Of a stretch of DNA of 64,000 nucleotides, positions 44,088-52,697 are shown piece by piece. The stretch covers positions 248,001-312,000 of the forward strand of contig JACKEL010000006.1 of NCBI GenBank assembly GCA_020632975.1, read 5' to 3'. The DNA comes from Myxococcales bacterium (GTDB lineage Bacteria; Myxococcota_C; UBA6777). The position numbers were made by a program, and so were the translations under genes. Every line of letters begins with the position of its first letter. Position 1 is the stretch's first letter. The notes below the pieces were generated by a model, which searched no databases, was not told the DNA's origin, and saw only the letters and a list, made by a program, of their open reading frames with translations.

Positions 44088-45363
44088 AACCAAAAAAGCC
44101 ACGCAGCCCAAAAGTTGGGCCCCCGACTCCTTACGGGAAGCCTACTTTGAGAGAAACCCTTCTCCTGAACAAGAACAAGAAAGTCTTGCGCGTGTTCGTC
44201 GCCAACTGATGCAGAACCTGCCCGATCCCCACCAAGCCACCGTGCGTTCGAGCAGATGGATGATCTGGCCGAGCCTTGCGAGTGTTGGCGCCATGTGTGT
44301 AGCCTTGCTCTTTTGGTTCCGCGCAGAAGAAGCCCTCGCGCCACTCCAATTCCAAGGACTCGCTCCTATCGCTTCGCTGACACAAGAACCGCTCAAGCTC
44401 CAAAATCGTACCCCCAAAGATGCCAAAGTCGCATCCCCTGGCCACTGGGACCTTTCCTTAGACAAACAGACGCAACTCACACTCAAACGATACGCGCCAC
44501 GCCACACGCGTCTTCGCCTCCTCCAAGGCCGCGTTCAGGCTTTCGTCCGCCCCAAACAAAAAGAGCGCTTTGAGATCGATTACAAACAATGGAAAGTCAG
44601 CGTCAAAGGCACCCGATTTTCCGTGTCTGAGCGCCAAGAGACACTGCGCGTCGAAGTCTGGAGCGGACTCGTCGAAGTCCAAGGGCCCAAGACCACCCTC
44701 TCCCTTCCCGCAGGACAAGGCGTTCAGATCGATCTTGAGAAACGACAGGTTCGTCGGTTTCCTGTCCCTCCGCTTTCGGCCTCTTCGCTCCCTCAACAAC
44801 TCGACTGGGCCCAAAAGCTAGCGCCCCAACAGCAGGCCCTTTTCGCCCAAGACGTCGCACAACAACACGATCTCTCCCCCAAAGCACGCGCCCAAATCCT
44901 TCAAAAACTCGCAGAGGCGCTTCTCCCCAACGTCGAGCTCCCCACGTTGCTAGAGATCATCGGGCTCCTTCAGCCCCTCGAACATGATCAACTTGCCTTT
45001 GAAACTGGACTTTATGCCCTCACCATGCGCTGTCACAGACTACGCAAAGCCCAGTGCCTCCCCCTTTCGACTTGGTATCTCGACGTCTTTGCCAAACAAG
45101 CAAAGATGCGCCCTTTCCTTGCACGTATCCATTATCTCCATGCTGTCGCCCTTTCCACACAGTCCGAGACCTTGCGACAAGGTCTGCTCCTCCTCAAAAG
45201 CTACCGCGAACAATTCCCACGCGGAACAGATCGTCGCCGCGCCTGCATCGTGCTCACCAGTTTGCTTGCCTCCCCCAACCCCTCGATCAAGTCCCTCAAG
45301 AAAAAACTTTCTCAAAAAAGTGCTTGGTTTTCAAAGCATTGCAGATTTTCAAGAAATCGCTAA
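44080..45363 (+). CDS. membrane anti-sigma factor with FecR domain
   Basis: A 427-residue single-pass membrane protein. A cytoplasmic N-terminus (about 1-58) precedes one transmembrane helix at about 60-80. An exported FecR-type domain follows at about 140-235 (RLRLLQGRVQAFVRP, WKVSVKGTRFSV, VEVWSGLVEVQGPK, LPAGQGVQID), then a helical C-terminal region. The ATG at 44080 overlaps the sigma-factor stop by eight bases, indicating translational coupling and a direct regulatory partnership. The N-terminal segment has no clear zinc (ZAS) motif. In classical FecR systems the periplasmic domain senses an outer-membrane transducer; here the likely signals are the neighbouring beta-barrel and GIN proteins. 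Confidence 0.82.
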   Translation: MTETKKATQPKSWAPDSLREAYFERNPSPEQEQESLARVRRQLMQNLPDPHQATVRSSRWMIWPSLASVGAMCVALLFWFRAEEALAPLQFQGLAPIASLTQEPLKLQNRTPKDAKVASPGHWDLSLDKQTQLTLKRYAPRHTRLRLLQGRVQAFVRPKQKERFEIDYKQWKVSVKGTRFSVSERQETLRVEVWSGLVEVQGPKTTLSLPAGQGVQIDLEKRQVRRFPVPPLSASSLPQQLDWAQKLAPQQQALFAQDVAQQHDLSPKARAQILQKLAEALLPNVELPTLLEIIGLLQPLEHDQLAFETGLYALTMRCHRLRKAQCLPLSTWYLDVFAKQAKMRPFLARIHYLHAVALSTQSETLRQGLLLLKSYREQFPRGTDRRRACIVLTSLLASPNPSIKSLKKKLSQKSAWFSKHCRFSRNR

Positions 45364-45492
45364 AAAAACTTTGATAGATCCCCACCCACCCCACAACGGG
45401 GTGAGTGAATCCAAGAAACCAGGTTGAGATCGAGAACAAGATCTTGTCACAGATCGACCAACCCTTCTAATGAACAAAAAAGTAAGAATTTT

Positions 45493-46338
45493 ATGAAAAA
45501 CATTATCCTTTTTTTCTTTGGCCTCTTTTGTTTGTCCGCTCCTTCGGGCTGTTCAATCTATGCGAGCGGGAATGGCCAAATCATCGAACGCGAGATCAAC
45601 GTCGTAGACTTTACCAAACTCCGCATCCATTACCGATTCCAAGTCACCGTCCAACAAGGCACTGCCTTCAGCGTCAAAGTCCGCGCAGATGAAAATCTGT
45701 GGCCCTTCATTGAGGCCAGCAAGCTCGACGACAAGACGCTCTACATCGGTGACAAACGCTCCCACCTGAGCGGATTTGTGGAAGGAACTCTCGAAGCTAC
45801 CGTGACGATGCCCAGCTTCGAAGGCGCCAAGGTCACAGGTAGCAGCAAACTGACCTTGAGCAACTTCCCCCGCTCTGAAAGCTTGGAACTCGATATCGCA
45901 GGAACATCGGTCGTTACCGCGCAGTCTCTTTCAGCAAACAGCGGCATCATCAAGTTAAGCGGCAGCAGCAAACTCGACGCCCAACTGACACTCTCAAGCA
46001 GCACTTGGGAAGTGAGCGGAAGTAGCGAAGCAACGGGAAATATCGAAGGAACAACAGCTTCTTTCAAATCCAACGGCGGGAGCAAAACCAACCTCAGTGG
46101 ACTCCTTGACTCCGCGACCTTCGATATCTCTGGTGCAGGTCAAGCCGCCATGGAAAACCTTACTGTGCAGACCGCAAGCCTCGACATCTCGGGCGCAAGC
46201 AACGTCAGCCTTCGCGTCGCTGACACAGGTACCATCAACGTCAAGATCTCTGGCGGCAGCATCCTCCGTCACTTTGGGAGCGGAAAGGTCAATACCCTCG
46301 ACCAATCAGGGGATAGCAAGATCATCTCCAGTCCCTGA
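45493..46338 (+). CDS. GIN-domain (DUF2807) surface lipoprotein
   Basis: A 281-residue lipoprotein with signal peptide and lipobox APSGC (about residue 20). The mature part is a parallel beta-helix-type GIN domain (DUF2807, putative auto-transporter adhesin head). It begins REINVVDFTKLRIHYRFQVTVQQG and continues with repeated short strands rich in Gly/Ser (VTGSSKLTLSNF, LSGSSKLDAQL, VSGSSEATGNI, ISGAGQAAMENL, ISGASNVSLRV). These proteins are exported to the cell surface in many bacteria, but their function is largely unknown. ATG 45493 is used, with only a weak ribosome binding site. It follows the FecR-type anti-sigma gene and is followed by a diverged GIN paralogue. Confidence 0.85.
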   Translation: MKNIILFFFGLFCLSAPSGCSIYASGNGQIIEREINVVDFTKLRIHYRFQVTVQQGTAFSVKVRADENLWPFIEASKLDDKTLYIGDKRSHLSGFVEGTLEATVTMPSFEGAKVTGSSKLTLSNFPRSESLELDIAGTSVVTAQSLSANSGIIKLSGSSKLDAQLTLSSSTWEVSGSSEATGNIEGTTASFKSNGGSKTNLSGLLDSATFDISGAGQAAMENLTVQTASLDISGASNVSLRVADTGTINVKISGGSILRHFGSGKVNTLDQSGDSKIISSP

Positions 46339-46392
46339 GTTGCCCCATCGCAACACATCGAAACGCTTGATACGACGAAAAGCTTCTTCTTT

Positions 46393-46461
46393 CGGGGCTT
46401 GGCAGAGCCCCGTGTGACCATCTCACTTGCTGTGAGTTGACGCCCTTCAGGTGAGATGGTC
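46393..46461 (+). promoter_or_regulatory. structured leader between the two GIN genes with alternative hairpins
   Basis: Upstream of the second GIN gene is a 7-bp hairpin CGGGGCT-tggcag-AGCCCCG (46393-46412). A perfect 11-bp stem GACCATCTCAC (46416-46426) with GTGAGATGGTC (46451-46461) follows. The 5' arm's CTCAC (46422-46426) can instead pair with GTGAG at 46432-46436, so the two folds exclude each other. This looks like a switchable attenuator or riboregulator, or a processing site; no known riboswitch class matches by eye. Confidence 0.45.
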
Positions 46462-46595
46462 GCTCCCTCTCTTGGGAATACGACAGATGACGGCGGTCGA
46501 TGCACCCCAACAAGCATCCCGCCCAACAGACCCTCAAAAATAGATCGATTCAACAACAAAAAATCACCATCACTCCAACGACAAGGAGAACAGCC

Positions 46596-47462
46596 ATGTT
46601 GTACGCCATCCCTTCAAACATCCTCCAGAAAGCAAAAAAATCCCTTCAAATCATTGCATTAGGATGGATTGCGTTTGCCAACTTTGGCTGCGGCCCCGAA
46701 CTCGTAGGCACAGGCCCTTCCACCAGCAGAGAACTAAATATCCAAGATGTCGATCGCATCATCATCCACGACTCGCTCAACGTAGATATCTCCCTCGGCG
46801 ACACCTACAAAAGCTCGATTGAAGGCCCCATCAACTTGCTTGAGTTTTTTCGCGCAGAACAAGAAGGAAGCACCCTCAACCTTCGCCTCAAATACAACGC
46901 AAAGATCCTCCAAGGTGACCTGACCTTCTTTATCACCCTCCCCAAACTACGAGAACTTCGCGTTGTCGATGCTAGCAAAGTCCAAATCAAAAAGTTGCAA
47001 ACACAAGGCGACTTGCGACTCGATTTCTCTGGGATGTCTGACATCCAAATCGATGCCGACACCGACGGATTTATCGATATCGAAGTGGCAGGAAATAGCG
47101 TCGTCAAAGGCCAAATCCGCGCAAAATCCGTCCGCTGGAAACTCACAGGAAATAGCCGATCGTTGACACGCATCCACGCTGATGAAAATGAACTCGACGC
47201 AAGCGGCGGTAGCTGGGTCAACTTTGTAGGTGAGTGCAACAGCTTCCGCTTCGTCCTCGCAGGCGGAAGCAAAGGCTTCTTCGACAACTTTAACCTGCAA
47301 ACCATCCAAGCTGAACTCAGCGGCGATAGCAGCGGGATCATCCGTCATGAAGGCCAATTGAACGCACTGATCGAAGGAAACAGCACACTCTTCTGCATCG
47401 GAAATCCCCAAATCGGGGACCTCAAGACCACAGGCGGCGGGCAACTTCAATACTCAAATTAA
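46596..47462 (+). CDS. GIN-domain (DUF2807) surface lipoprotein, diverged paralogue
   Basis: A 288-residue exported protein with signal peptide ending FANFGC (lipobox, Cys about 31). AAGGAG lies seven bases before the ATG. Like its upstream neighbour it carries the GIN pattern: a start block (RELNIQDVDRIIIHDSLNVDISLG) and a series of strands of the form VAGNSVVKGQI, LTGNSRSLTRI, ASGGSWVNFVG, LAGGSKGFFDNF, LSGDSSGIIRH. It is clearly related to, but well diverged from, the first copy. A structured leader precedes it, so it might be expressed separately or differentially. The repeat array at 47463 follows directly after its stop. Confidence 0.85.
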   Translation: MLYAIPSNILQKAKKSLQIIALGWIAFANFGCGPELVGTGPSTSRELNIQDVDRIIIHDSLNVDISLGDTYKSSIEGPINLLEFFRAEQEGSTLNLRLKYNAKILQGDLTFFITLPKLRELRVVDASKVQIKKLQTQGDLRLDFSGMSDIQIDADTDGFIDIEVAGNSVVKGQIRAKSVRWKLTGNSRSLTRIHADENELDASGGSWVNFVGECNSFRFVLAGGSKGFFDNFNLQTIQAELSGDSSGIIRHEGQLNALIEGNSTLFCIGNPQIGDLKTTGGGQLQYSN

Positions 47463-47870
47463 AAAGAATATTCGGGGATATTGGGATTGATTTGGGATAT
47501 TCGGAATCGATTCGGCGATATTCGGGATCGATTCGACGATATCGGGGGGTTGGGACGGGTCCGGGAATGTTTGGGATCGATTCGGCGATATCGGGGCGGG
47601 ATGGGTTCGGGCGACGACGGAGGTCGCCCCAGATATAACGATATTCGATTTCATCCCAGGGGCGACCCTCCGTGGTCGCCCAAACAAAACGAATGTCGGG
47701 GGTATCAGGACGGGATATTTGGAATGTCGGGATGGGTTCGGGCGACCACGGAGGTCGCCCCAAATAAACGATATTCGGTTTCATTCCAGGGGCGACCCTC
47801 CGTGGTCGCCCAAAACAAACAGATATCCCATCCACCCCGGCGGGCCTCCGCGCCCGCCCAAACCCACCAA
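47463..47870. repeat. intergenic array with GGGCGACC palindromes and ATCGATTCGGCGATAT repeats
   Basis: The gap between two convergent genes is made of repeats. First come GATCGATTCGGCGATAT-type direct repeats (47506-47600, about three diverged copies). Then there are two copies of a roughly 92-bp unit starting at 47598 and 47729. Each unit contains an inverted pair, GGGCGACCACGGAGG-like and CCTCCGTGGTCGCCC-like, about 50 bases apart. Another Cys-free GC dyad (CGGGCGGGCCTCC-like) lies near 47840. The palindrome core is related to GGGCGGCC..GGCCGCCC at 5714-6015. Open reading frames across it are spurious. Confidence 0.85.
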
Positions 47871-47877
47871 ACGCAGG

Positions 47878-49056
47878 TTAGGCCATTTCCACGACGACAG
47901 AAGCGCCCATGCCACCGCCAATACACAAGGTTGCGAGGCCGCGTTTGAGACCACGTTGCTTGAGAGCATAGAGCAGGGTCACGAGGATACGCGCGCCACT
48001 GGCCCCGATGGGGTGACCCAGCGCGATCGCTCCACCATGAACGTTGGTTTTCTCGGGATCGAGGCCCAGCTCTTTTACAACGGCGAGAGCTTGCGCAGCG
48101 AAAGCTTCGTTGGCTTCGACGAGATCGAGGTCAGCGGCTTGCCAGCCAGCTTTGGCGAGGGCTTTTTGGGAAGCGGGGATAGGTCCAATGCCCATCACTT
48201 TGGGGTCCACGCCAGCGGTTGCATAACCACGGATCACAGCGAGGGGTTTGAGGCCGAGTTCTTTGGCTTTTTCAGCGCTTGCGAGGACCAAAGCAGCGGC
48301 GCCATCGTTGATACCTGAGGCGTTTCCAGCCGTGACGCTTCCGCCTTTTTTGAAGGCGGGTTTCAATTGGCCTAATTTTTCGAGCGTTGTGCCGCGGGGG
48401 TGTTCATCTGTGGCGAAAGACTTGGGATCACCTTTGCGTTGGGGGATTTGCACAGCGACGATCTCTTCTTGGAAGGCACCAGACTCGATGGCTTTTGCAG
48501 CGCGTTCTTGGCTGGTGAGTGCAAAGCGATCTTGTTCTTCGCGGGTCAAACCGTACTGCTCGGCGACATTTTCAGCGGTGATACCCATGTGGATATCATT
48601 GAAAGCATCCCAAAGACCGTCGTGGATCATCATATCGCGGGCTTCGCTGTGTCCCATGCGTGCGCCCCAACGAGCGCTATCAAGGACGTATGGCGCGCGG
48701 CTCATATTTTCGCAGCCACCAGCCACAACGATATCAGCGTCCCCAGCTTGGATCGCTTGAGCGGCCATCATCACGGAACGAAGGCCCGAACCACAGACTT
48801 GGTTGATGGTGATCCCAGGAACCGTGACAGGCAGACCACTGCGGATCGCCACTTGACGCGCAACGTTTTGTCCCAATCCACCTTGCAAGACGCAACCAAA
48901 GATCATGTCGTCCACTTGTTCGGGGGAAACGCCCGCGCGCTGAAGAGCTTCGCGAACGGCCACTTCGCCCAACTGAACAGCGGGGATATCTTGCAAGCTT
49001 TTGCCGAATGCGCCAATCGCTGTCCGCGCTGCGCTGAGGATGACGATCTCTTTCAT
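47878..49056 (-). CDS. acetyl-CoA acetyltransferase (thiolase)
   Basis: A 392-residue cytoplasmic thiolase. Nucleophile Cys88 lies in NQVCGSGLRS, the general-base His348 in GGAIALGHPIGASG, and Cys378 in LCIGGGMG. It is highly similar to the biosynthetic acetoacetyl-CoA thiolases (AtoB/PhaA), which condense two acetyl-CoA, rather than the long-chain FadA type; that assignment is by general resemblance and length. The ATG at 49056 is preferred over an upstream in-frame start at 49092 because AGGGAG lies eight bases upstream. It converges with the GIN gene across the repeat array and may serve fatty-acid or polyester metabolism along with the two isomerase paralogues. Confidence 0.94.
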   Translation of the reverse strand: MKEIVILSAARTAIGAFGKSLQDIPAVQLGEVAVREALQRAGVSPEQVDDMIFGCVLQGGLGQNVARQVAIRSGLPVTVPGITINQVCGSGLRSVMMAAQAIQAGDADIVVAGGCENMSRAPYVLDSARWGARMGHSEARDMMIHDGLWDAFNDIHMGITAENVAEQYGLTREEQDRFALTSQERAAKAIESGAFQEEIVAVQIPQRKGDPKSFATDEHPRGTTLEKLGQLKPAFKKGGSVTAGNASGINDGAAALVLASAEKAKELGLKPLAVIRGYATAGVDPKVMGIGPIPASQKALAKAGWQAADLDLVEANEAFAAQALAVVKELGLDPEKTNVHGGAIALGHPIGASGARILVTLLYALKQRGLKRGLATLCIGGGMGASVVVEMA

Positions 49057-49304
49057 GAAAAATCTCCCTATCTCAAAAGAAGTCATGAACACAGCACCAA
49101 AGTGATGTGCGTTCTCGCGGTCTCGTTATCTAGAAGCACCACCGAGTCTGTCAAGTGGCAAAGAACAAACTCCGCGCAACGACGTACCTCACAGAGAACA
49201 TCAAACCAAGAAGTCGCAGCAGACAGGAGCTTGTGTTATACTCCGCCGCAAGATAGACCAGAAACCCGAAAACCCCCATGTCATCGAACAAAAGGCAATT
49301 CACC

Positions 49305-51407
49305 ATGCAGCCTAATTTGGCTTGGAAACGTTACCTTTTTATCCTCTCGATCACTGCACTGGCTCTTTTTGGGGTGTACAAAACCCCTGTGGATAAGGGA
49401 TATCTCCGCACGCACGCGCAGATCAAAGCCCTGCAAAACCTCCACGAAAAACACTGGAAGAAAGACCTTAACGCTCTCTCCAGTTTTTCGGGATTCTTGG
49501 GGTCCTTAGCTCAAGTGACGGGTTCGAGATATCCGGGCCAAAAACGACTTCCCTTTTATCTCGAATGTCAGCCCGCCCCTTGTGCCCCAAGACTTCGTCA
49601 AGAACTTCAAAAACTAAGCATCCTTCCACTCGATCCTCCCACACTCAAACAAGCGCCCGCCAAGTTCCCTCCAACCTCCCGCAGTACCAGTCAAAACGCT
49701 TCCCTCCCAACATCCCAAGCAACGAAGACCTCCCACTATCCGCACTTACAATTGATGCTGGGCGCCACGGGAAACAAAGCCTATGTCGAAGCCAAGATGT
49801 GGGGAACAGATGGTAAAGTGGTCAAGGCTTGGAGTGGCAAAGCAAGCGCAACGATGGTGCATTGGAGCGCGGTACTGCCGCCACTGATCGCGATCTTCTT
49901 TGTGTTGATGACGGGTCGGGTCTTGTTGAGCCTCTTTATCAGTCTTTTTGTGGGCGTGTTGCTTCAAGTCGGTGGAAATGTATTCACAGCAGTGGGCGCA
50001 ATGGCGCACACCTATCTCTGGCAACGTGCCATTTACAAAGAGTTTTCTATCAACATCATCATCTTTACATTCAGCTTGATTGGGATGGTGAACGTGTGTA
50101 CGCGCAGTGGCGGGGTAAAGGGCTTGATTGAAAAGCTCAAACGCTACGCCACGACGCCGCGTTCAAGCCGCATGATGACCGCTGTCTTGGGGATCTTGAT
50201 CTTCTTTGATGACTACGCAAACTCCATCATGGTGGGCAATACCATGCGCCCCATGACAGACTCTTACCGCGTGAGTCGAGAAAAGCTGGCCTATCTTATC
50301 GACTCCACAGCGGCCCCTATCGCAGGGATCGCGCTTCTTTCAACATGGATCGGCTATGAAGTTGGTCTGTTAGGAGAAGTCGCCCGTACCCTCGAACTCT
50401 CAACCAGCGGATATAGCTTGTTTTTGTCGAGCTTACCGTTTCGTTTCTATTGTTGGATGATGCTACTCTTTCTGTTCATCGGGACCGCTCTCAACCGTGA
50501 CTACGGCCCCATGTTGAAAGCAGAAAGACGCGCCTGGGAAGAAGGCAAGTTGCTGCGTGATGGTGCAACACCGCTGATCCATATCAATATGCACGATGCG
50601 GAACCACCCGAAGGTACACCGCTTCGTTGGTACAATGCGCTGATCCCGATCTTGGTTGTGATGATCGCGGGATTTGTGGGGCTTTTGTGGGATGGTGGAT
50701 TCTTCCAAGGAAACTCCCTGCGCCAAGCACTTTCCACAGCAAACAACACGCGCGTCTTTTTGATCGCCTCCGTCATTGGCTCCGTTATCGCGATCACGCT
50801 CGCCGTTTCTCAACGCATCCTCACACTTGGCCAGTCGCTTCTTGCGTGGCTGTCGGGTGCTCGTGCGATGTTCTTTGCCATCGGGATCTTGATCTTTGCT
50901 TGGTCGATGGGTGCCCTTGCAGAAGATCTTGGCAGCGCGCACTACCTCATCGCGATGCTCCAAAGTAGCCTTCGTCCCGAGTGGATACCACTTTTGGTAT
51001 TCTTCATGGCAGCAATCATCTCCTTTGCCACAGGAACATCCTGGGGAACGATGGGTATCTTGTTGCCGACCGCTGCGCCTTTGGCTTACGCGATGGGTGG
51101 TATGCCCACTTTGATCTTGTCCGTGGGTGCGGTCCTCGACGGCTCGATCTTTGGCGATCACTGTTCTCCTTTGTCGGATACAACGCTCTTTTCGTCCGCG
51201 GCTGCGGCTTGCGATCACGTCGATCACGTCAAGACCCAAGTCCCTTACGCACTCACTGTGATGATGGTGGCCGCTTTTGCTGGATACCTCGCTGTTGCGT
51301 ATGGTCTGCATATCGGCTTCTCTGTTCTTCTCGCCATCTCTTCTTTTGCGGGCATCTTTTTGTTGCTTGGAAAGCCCACCAACCCGCCACAAAAAAACAT
51401 TGCATAG
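49305..51407 (+). CDS. NhaC-family Na+/H+ antiporter with N-terminal extracytoplasmic domain
   Basis: A 700-residue multi-pass antiporter. The diagnostic C-terminal motif GDHCSPLSDTTLFSSAAAACDHVDHVKTQ and the FFDDYANSIMVGNTMRP segment match the NhaC/PF03553 family, which exchanges Na+ (or malate/lactate in relatives) for H+. One transmembrane segment (about 9-25) is followed by a roughly 160-residue soluble domain, probably periplasmic, before the main membrane part begins near residue 185. Most family members lack such a domain. ATG 49305 is preferred, with AAGG upstream, over ATG 49278. Transported ion is inferred. Confidence 0.86.
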   Translation: MQPNLAWKRYLFILSITALALFGVYKTPVDKGYLRTHAQIKALQNLHEKHWKKDLNALSSFSGFLGSLAQVTGSRYPGQKRLPFYLECQPAPCAPRLRQELQKLSILPLDPPTLKQAPAKFPPTSRSTSQNASLPTSQATKTSHYPHLQLMLGATGNKAYVEAKMWGTDGKVVKAWSGKASATMVHWSAVLPPLIAIFFVLMTGRVLLSLFISLFVGVLLQVGGNVFTAVGAMAHTYLWQRAIYKEFSINIIIFTFSLIGMVNVCTRSGGVKGLIEKLKRYATTPRSSRMMTAVLGILIFFDDYANSIMVGNTMRPMTDSYRVSREKLAYLIDSTAAPIAGIALLSTWIGYEVGLLGEVARTLELSTSGYSLFLSSLPFRFYCWMMLLFLFIGTALNRDYGPMLKAERRAWEEGKLLRDGATPLIHINMHDAEPPEGTPLRWYNALIPILVVMIAGFVGLLWDGGFFQGNSLRQALSTANNTRVFLIASVIGSVIAITLAVSQRILTLGQSLLAWLSGARAMFFAIGILIFAWSMGALAEDLGSAHYLIAMLQSSLRPEWIPLLVFFMAAIISFATGTSWGTMGILLPTAAPLAYAMGGMPTLILSVGAVLDGSIFGDHCSPLSDTTLFSSAAAACDHVDHVKTQVPYALTVMMVAAFAGYLAVAYGLHIGFSVLLAISSFAGIFLLLGKPTNPPQKNIA

Positions 51408-51498
51408 TAATTCACTAGTCTTTATCTTAGCCAGCAGTGACGCTCCCATCTCGTGGGGATGGGGTGAGAAGTAGTGAGAAGAAAGAAGGAGAGGTTCA

Positions 51499-52473
51499 AT
51501 GAGTGCAGATGTCCAGTCTATAAAACTAGCGATTCCCGAAGGTTTTTTTGCAGCATTGGACTGGAAAGCCTTGCGCGTACAAGGCGATGATCAAGAAAAG
51601 TTCTTGAGCGGGCTTTTGACCAACACAATCAAGGGGATGAGTACAGGAGACAACAACCGCACGCTGGCTTTGACGGTCAAGGGACGGATTATTGCGGAGT
51701 CTTTGGTTGTTCGCACAGAGGATGGTTTTCAGTTGTGGGTGGACCAAGACGCCCAAGCAGATCTATGGCAACACCTCGATCACTACCATGTGATCGAAGA
51801 CGTAACCTTCGACTGGTCGGACGATACCGCTTATCTTTTGGGAGGCCGCGATCTCACGTCTCACCTCGCAGCGTGGGGACTCACCTGTCCAGAAGAAGGA
51901 AAAGGCATCGCGTGGGAGATCTCCGAAGTTGGTACTTTGTGGGCGACAAGGCCCGTGCACCCCACAGGAGGGCCACTTCTAATGGTGTGGGGCTCTCCTG
52001 AGACGATGGAGTCCTACAAGAAAAAGCTCCAAGAGCGCGGATGGTCCGACCAAACAAAAGATGTCGAAGCACTCTTTTTCTCCGTGTCTTGGTATAAAAA
52101 CAAGGGTGAGTTGAAAGATCTTTTGATCCATGAAGCAAGCCTCGAAGAGAGCCACGTCAATTTCAAAAAAGGCTGCTTTATCGGGCAAGAAGTCGTCGCT
52201 CGGACACATTGGCGAGGAAAGGCCAACAAAGGACTCTTCCTCCTCGTGAGCGAAACCCCCTTGCCTGCGGAGATTCAAGAAGGGAGCCCGATATTGAATC
52301 AGGATCAAAAAGAAGTAGGAACCTTGCGACGTCGTCACCCTTTGCTTCAAGGGCAAGAAGGCTTTCGTGCCCTGCTTCGACTCAAGTCAGTCACAGACCA
52401 AGACGCGCTCCATGTCGTCGCAGAGGACGGCAAGTCCTACCCACTGCACCGCGTTGACGTGCATCTCACTTAG
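51499..52473 (+). CDS. ygfZ: folate-binding YgfZ/GcvT-like protein
   Basis: A 324-residue cytoplasmic protein of the YgfZ/IBA57 family, related to the glycine-cleavage T-protein, which helps maintain Fe-S enzymes in a tetrahydrofolate-dependent way. The signature KGCFIGQEVVAR (Cys226) is intact, and the fold begins with the LRVQGDDQEKFLSGLLTNT block. GAAGGAGAGG precedes the ATG. It lies alone between the antiporter and the kinase gene. Length and motif leave little doubt about the family; the exact Fe-S targets in this organism are unknown. Confidence 0.92.
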   Translation: MSADVQSIKLAIPEGFFAALDWKALRVQGDDQEKFLSGLLTNTIKGMSTGDNNRTLALTVKGRIIAESLVVRTEDGFQLWVDQDAQADLWQHLDHYHVIEDVTFDWSDDTAYLLGGRDLTSHLAAWGLTCPEEGKGIAWEISEVGTLWATRPVHPTGGPLLMVWGSPETMESYKKKLQERGWSDQTKDVEALFFSVSWYKNKGELKDLLIHEASLEESHVNFKKGCFIGQEVVARTHWRGKANKGLFLLVSETPLPAEIQEGSPILNQDQKEVGTLRRRHPLLQGQEGFRALLRLKSVTDQDALHVVAEDGKSYPLHRVDVHLT

Positions 52474-52697
52474 GGCGATGGCTTGGGTGTGGTGTCTTGG
52501 TATGCAACTTTTTTGTGAACGCAGCGTTTGCAAAGTGAGGAGGCGCCCGACTCTCGCGGCTGCACCTCAAGTAACCTTGCGAAAGTGGTGAACAAGCCTC
52601 TTGACCTTGTGCGTTTGCCTCATCAAAATGAGCCCACCCGTACAGTGTCGTGCCCAAGCCCAACAGGATCCGCCACACGTCAAAAAAGGACCTCTCG

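Noticed and set aside
47422..47835. 137-codon minus-strand reading frame (RPRRVAPG-type)
   Set aside because: It is generated by the intergenic palindromic repeat units and has no independent support.
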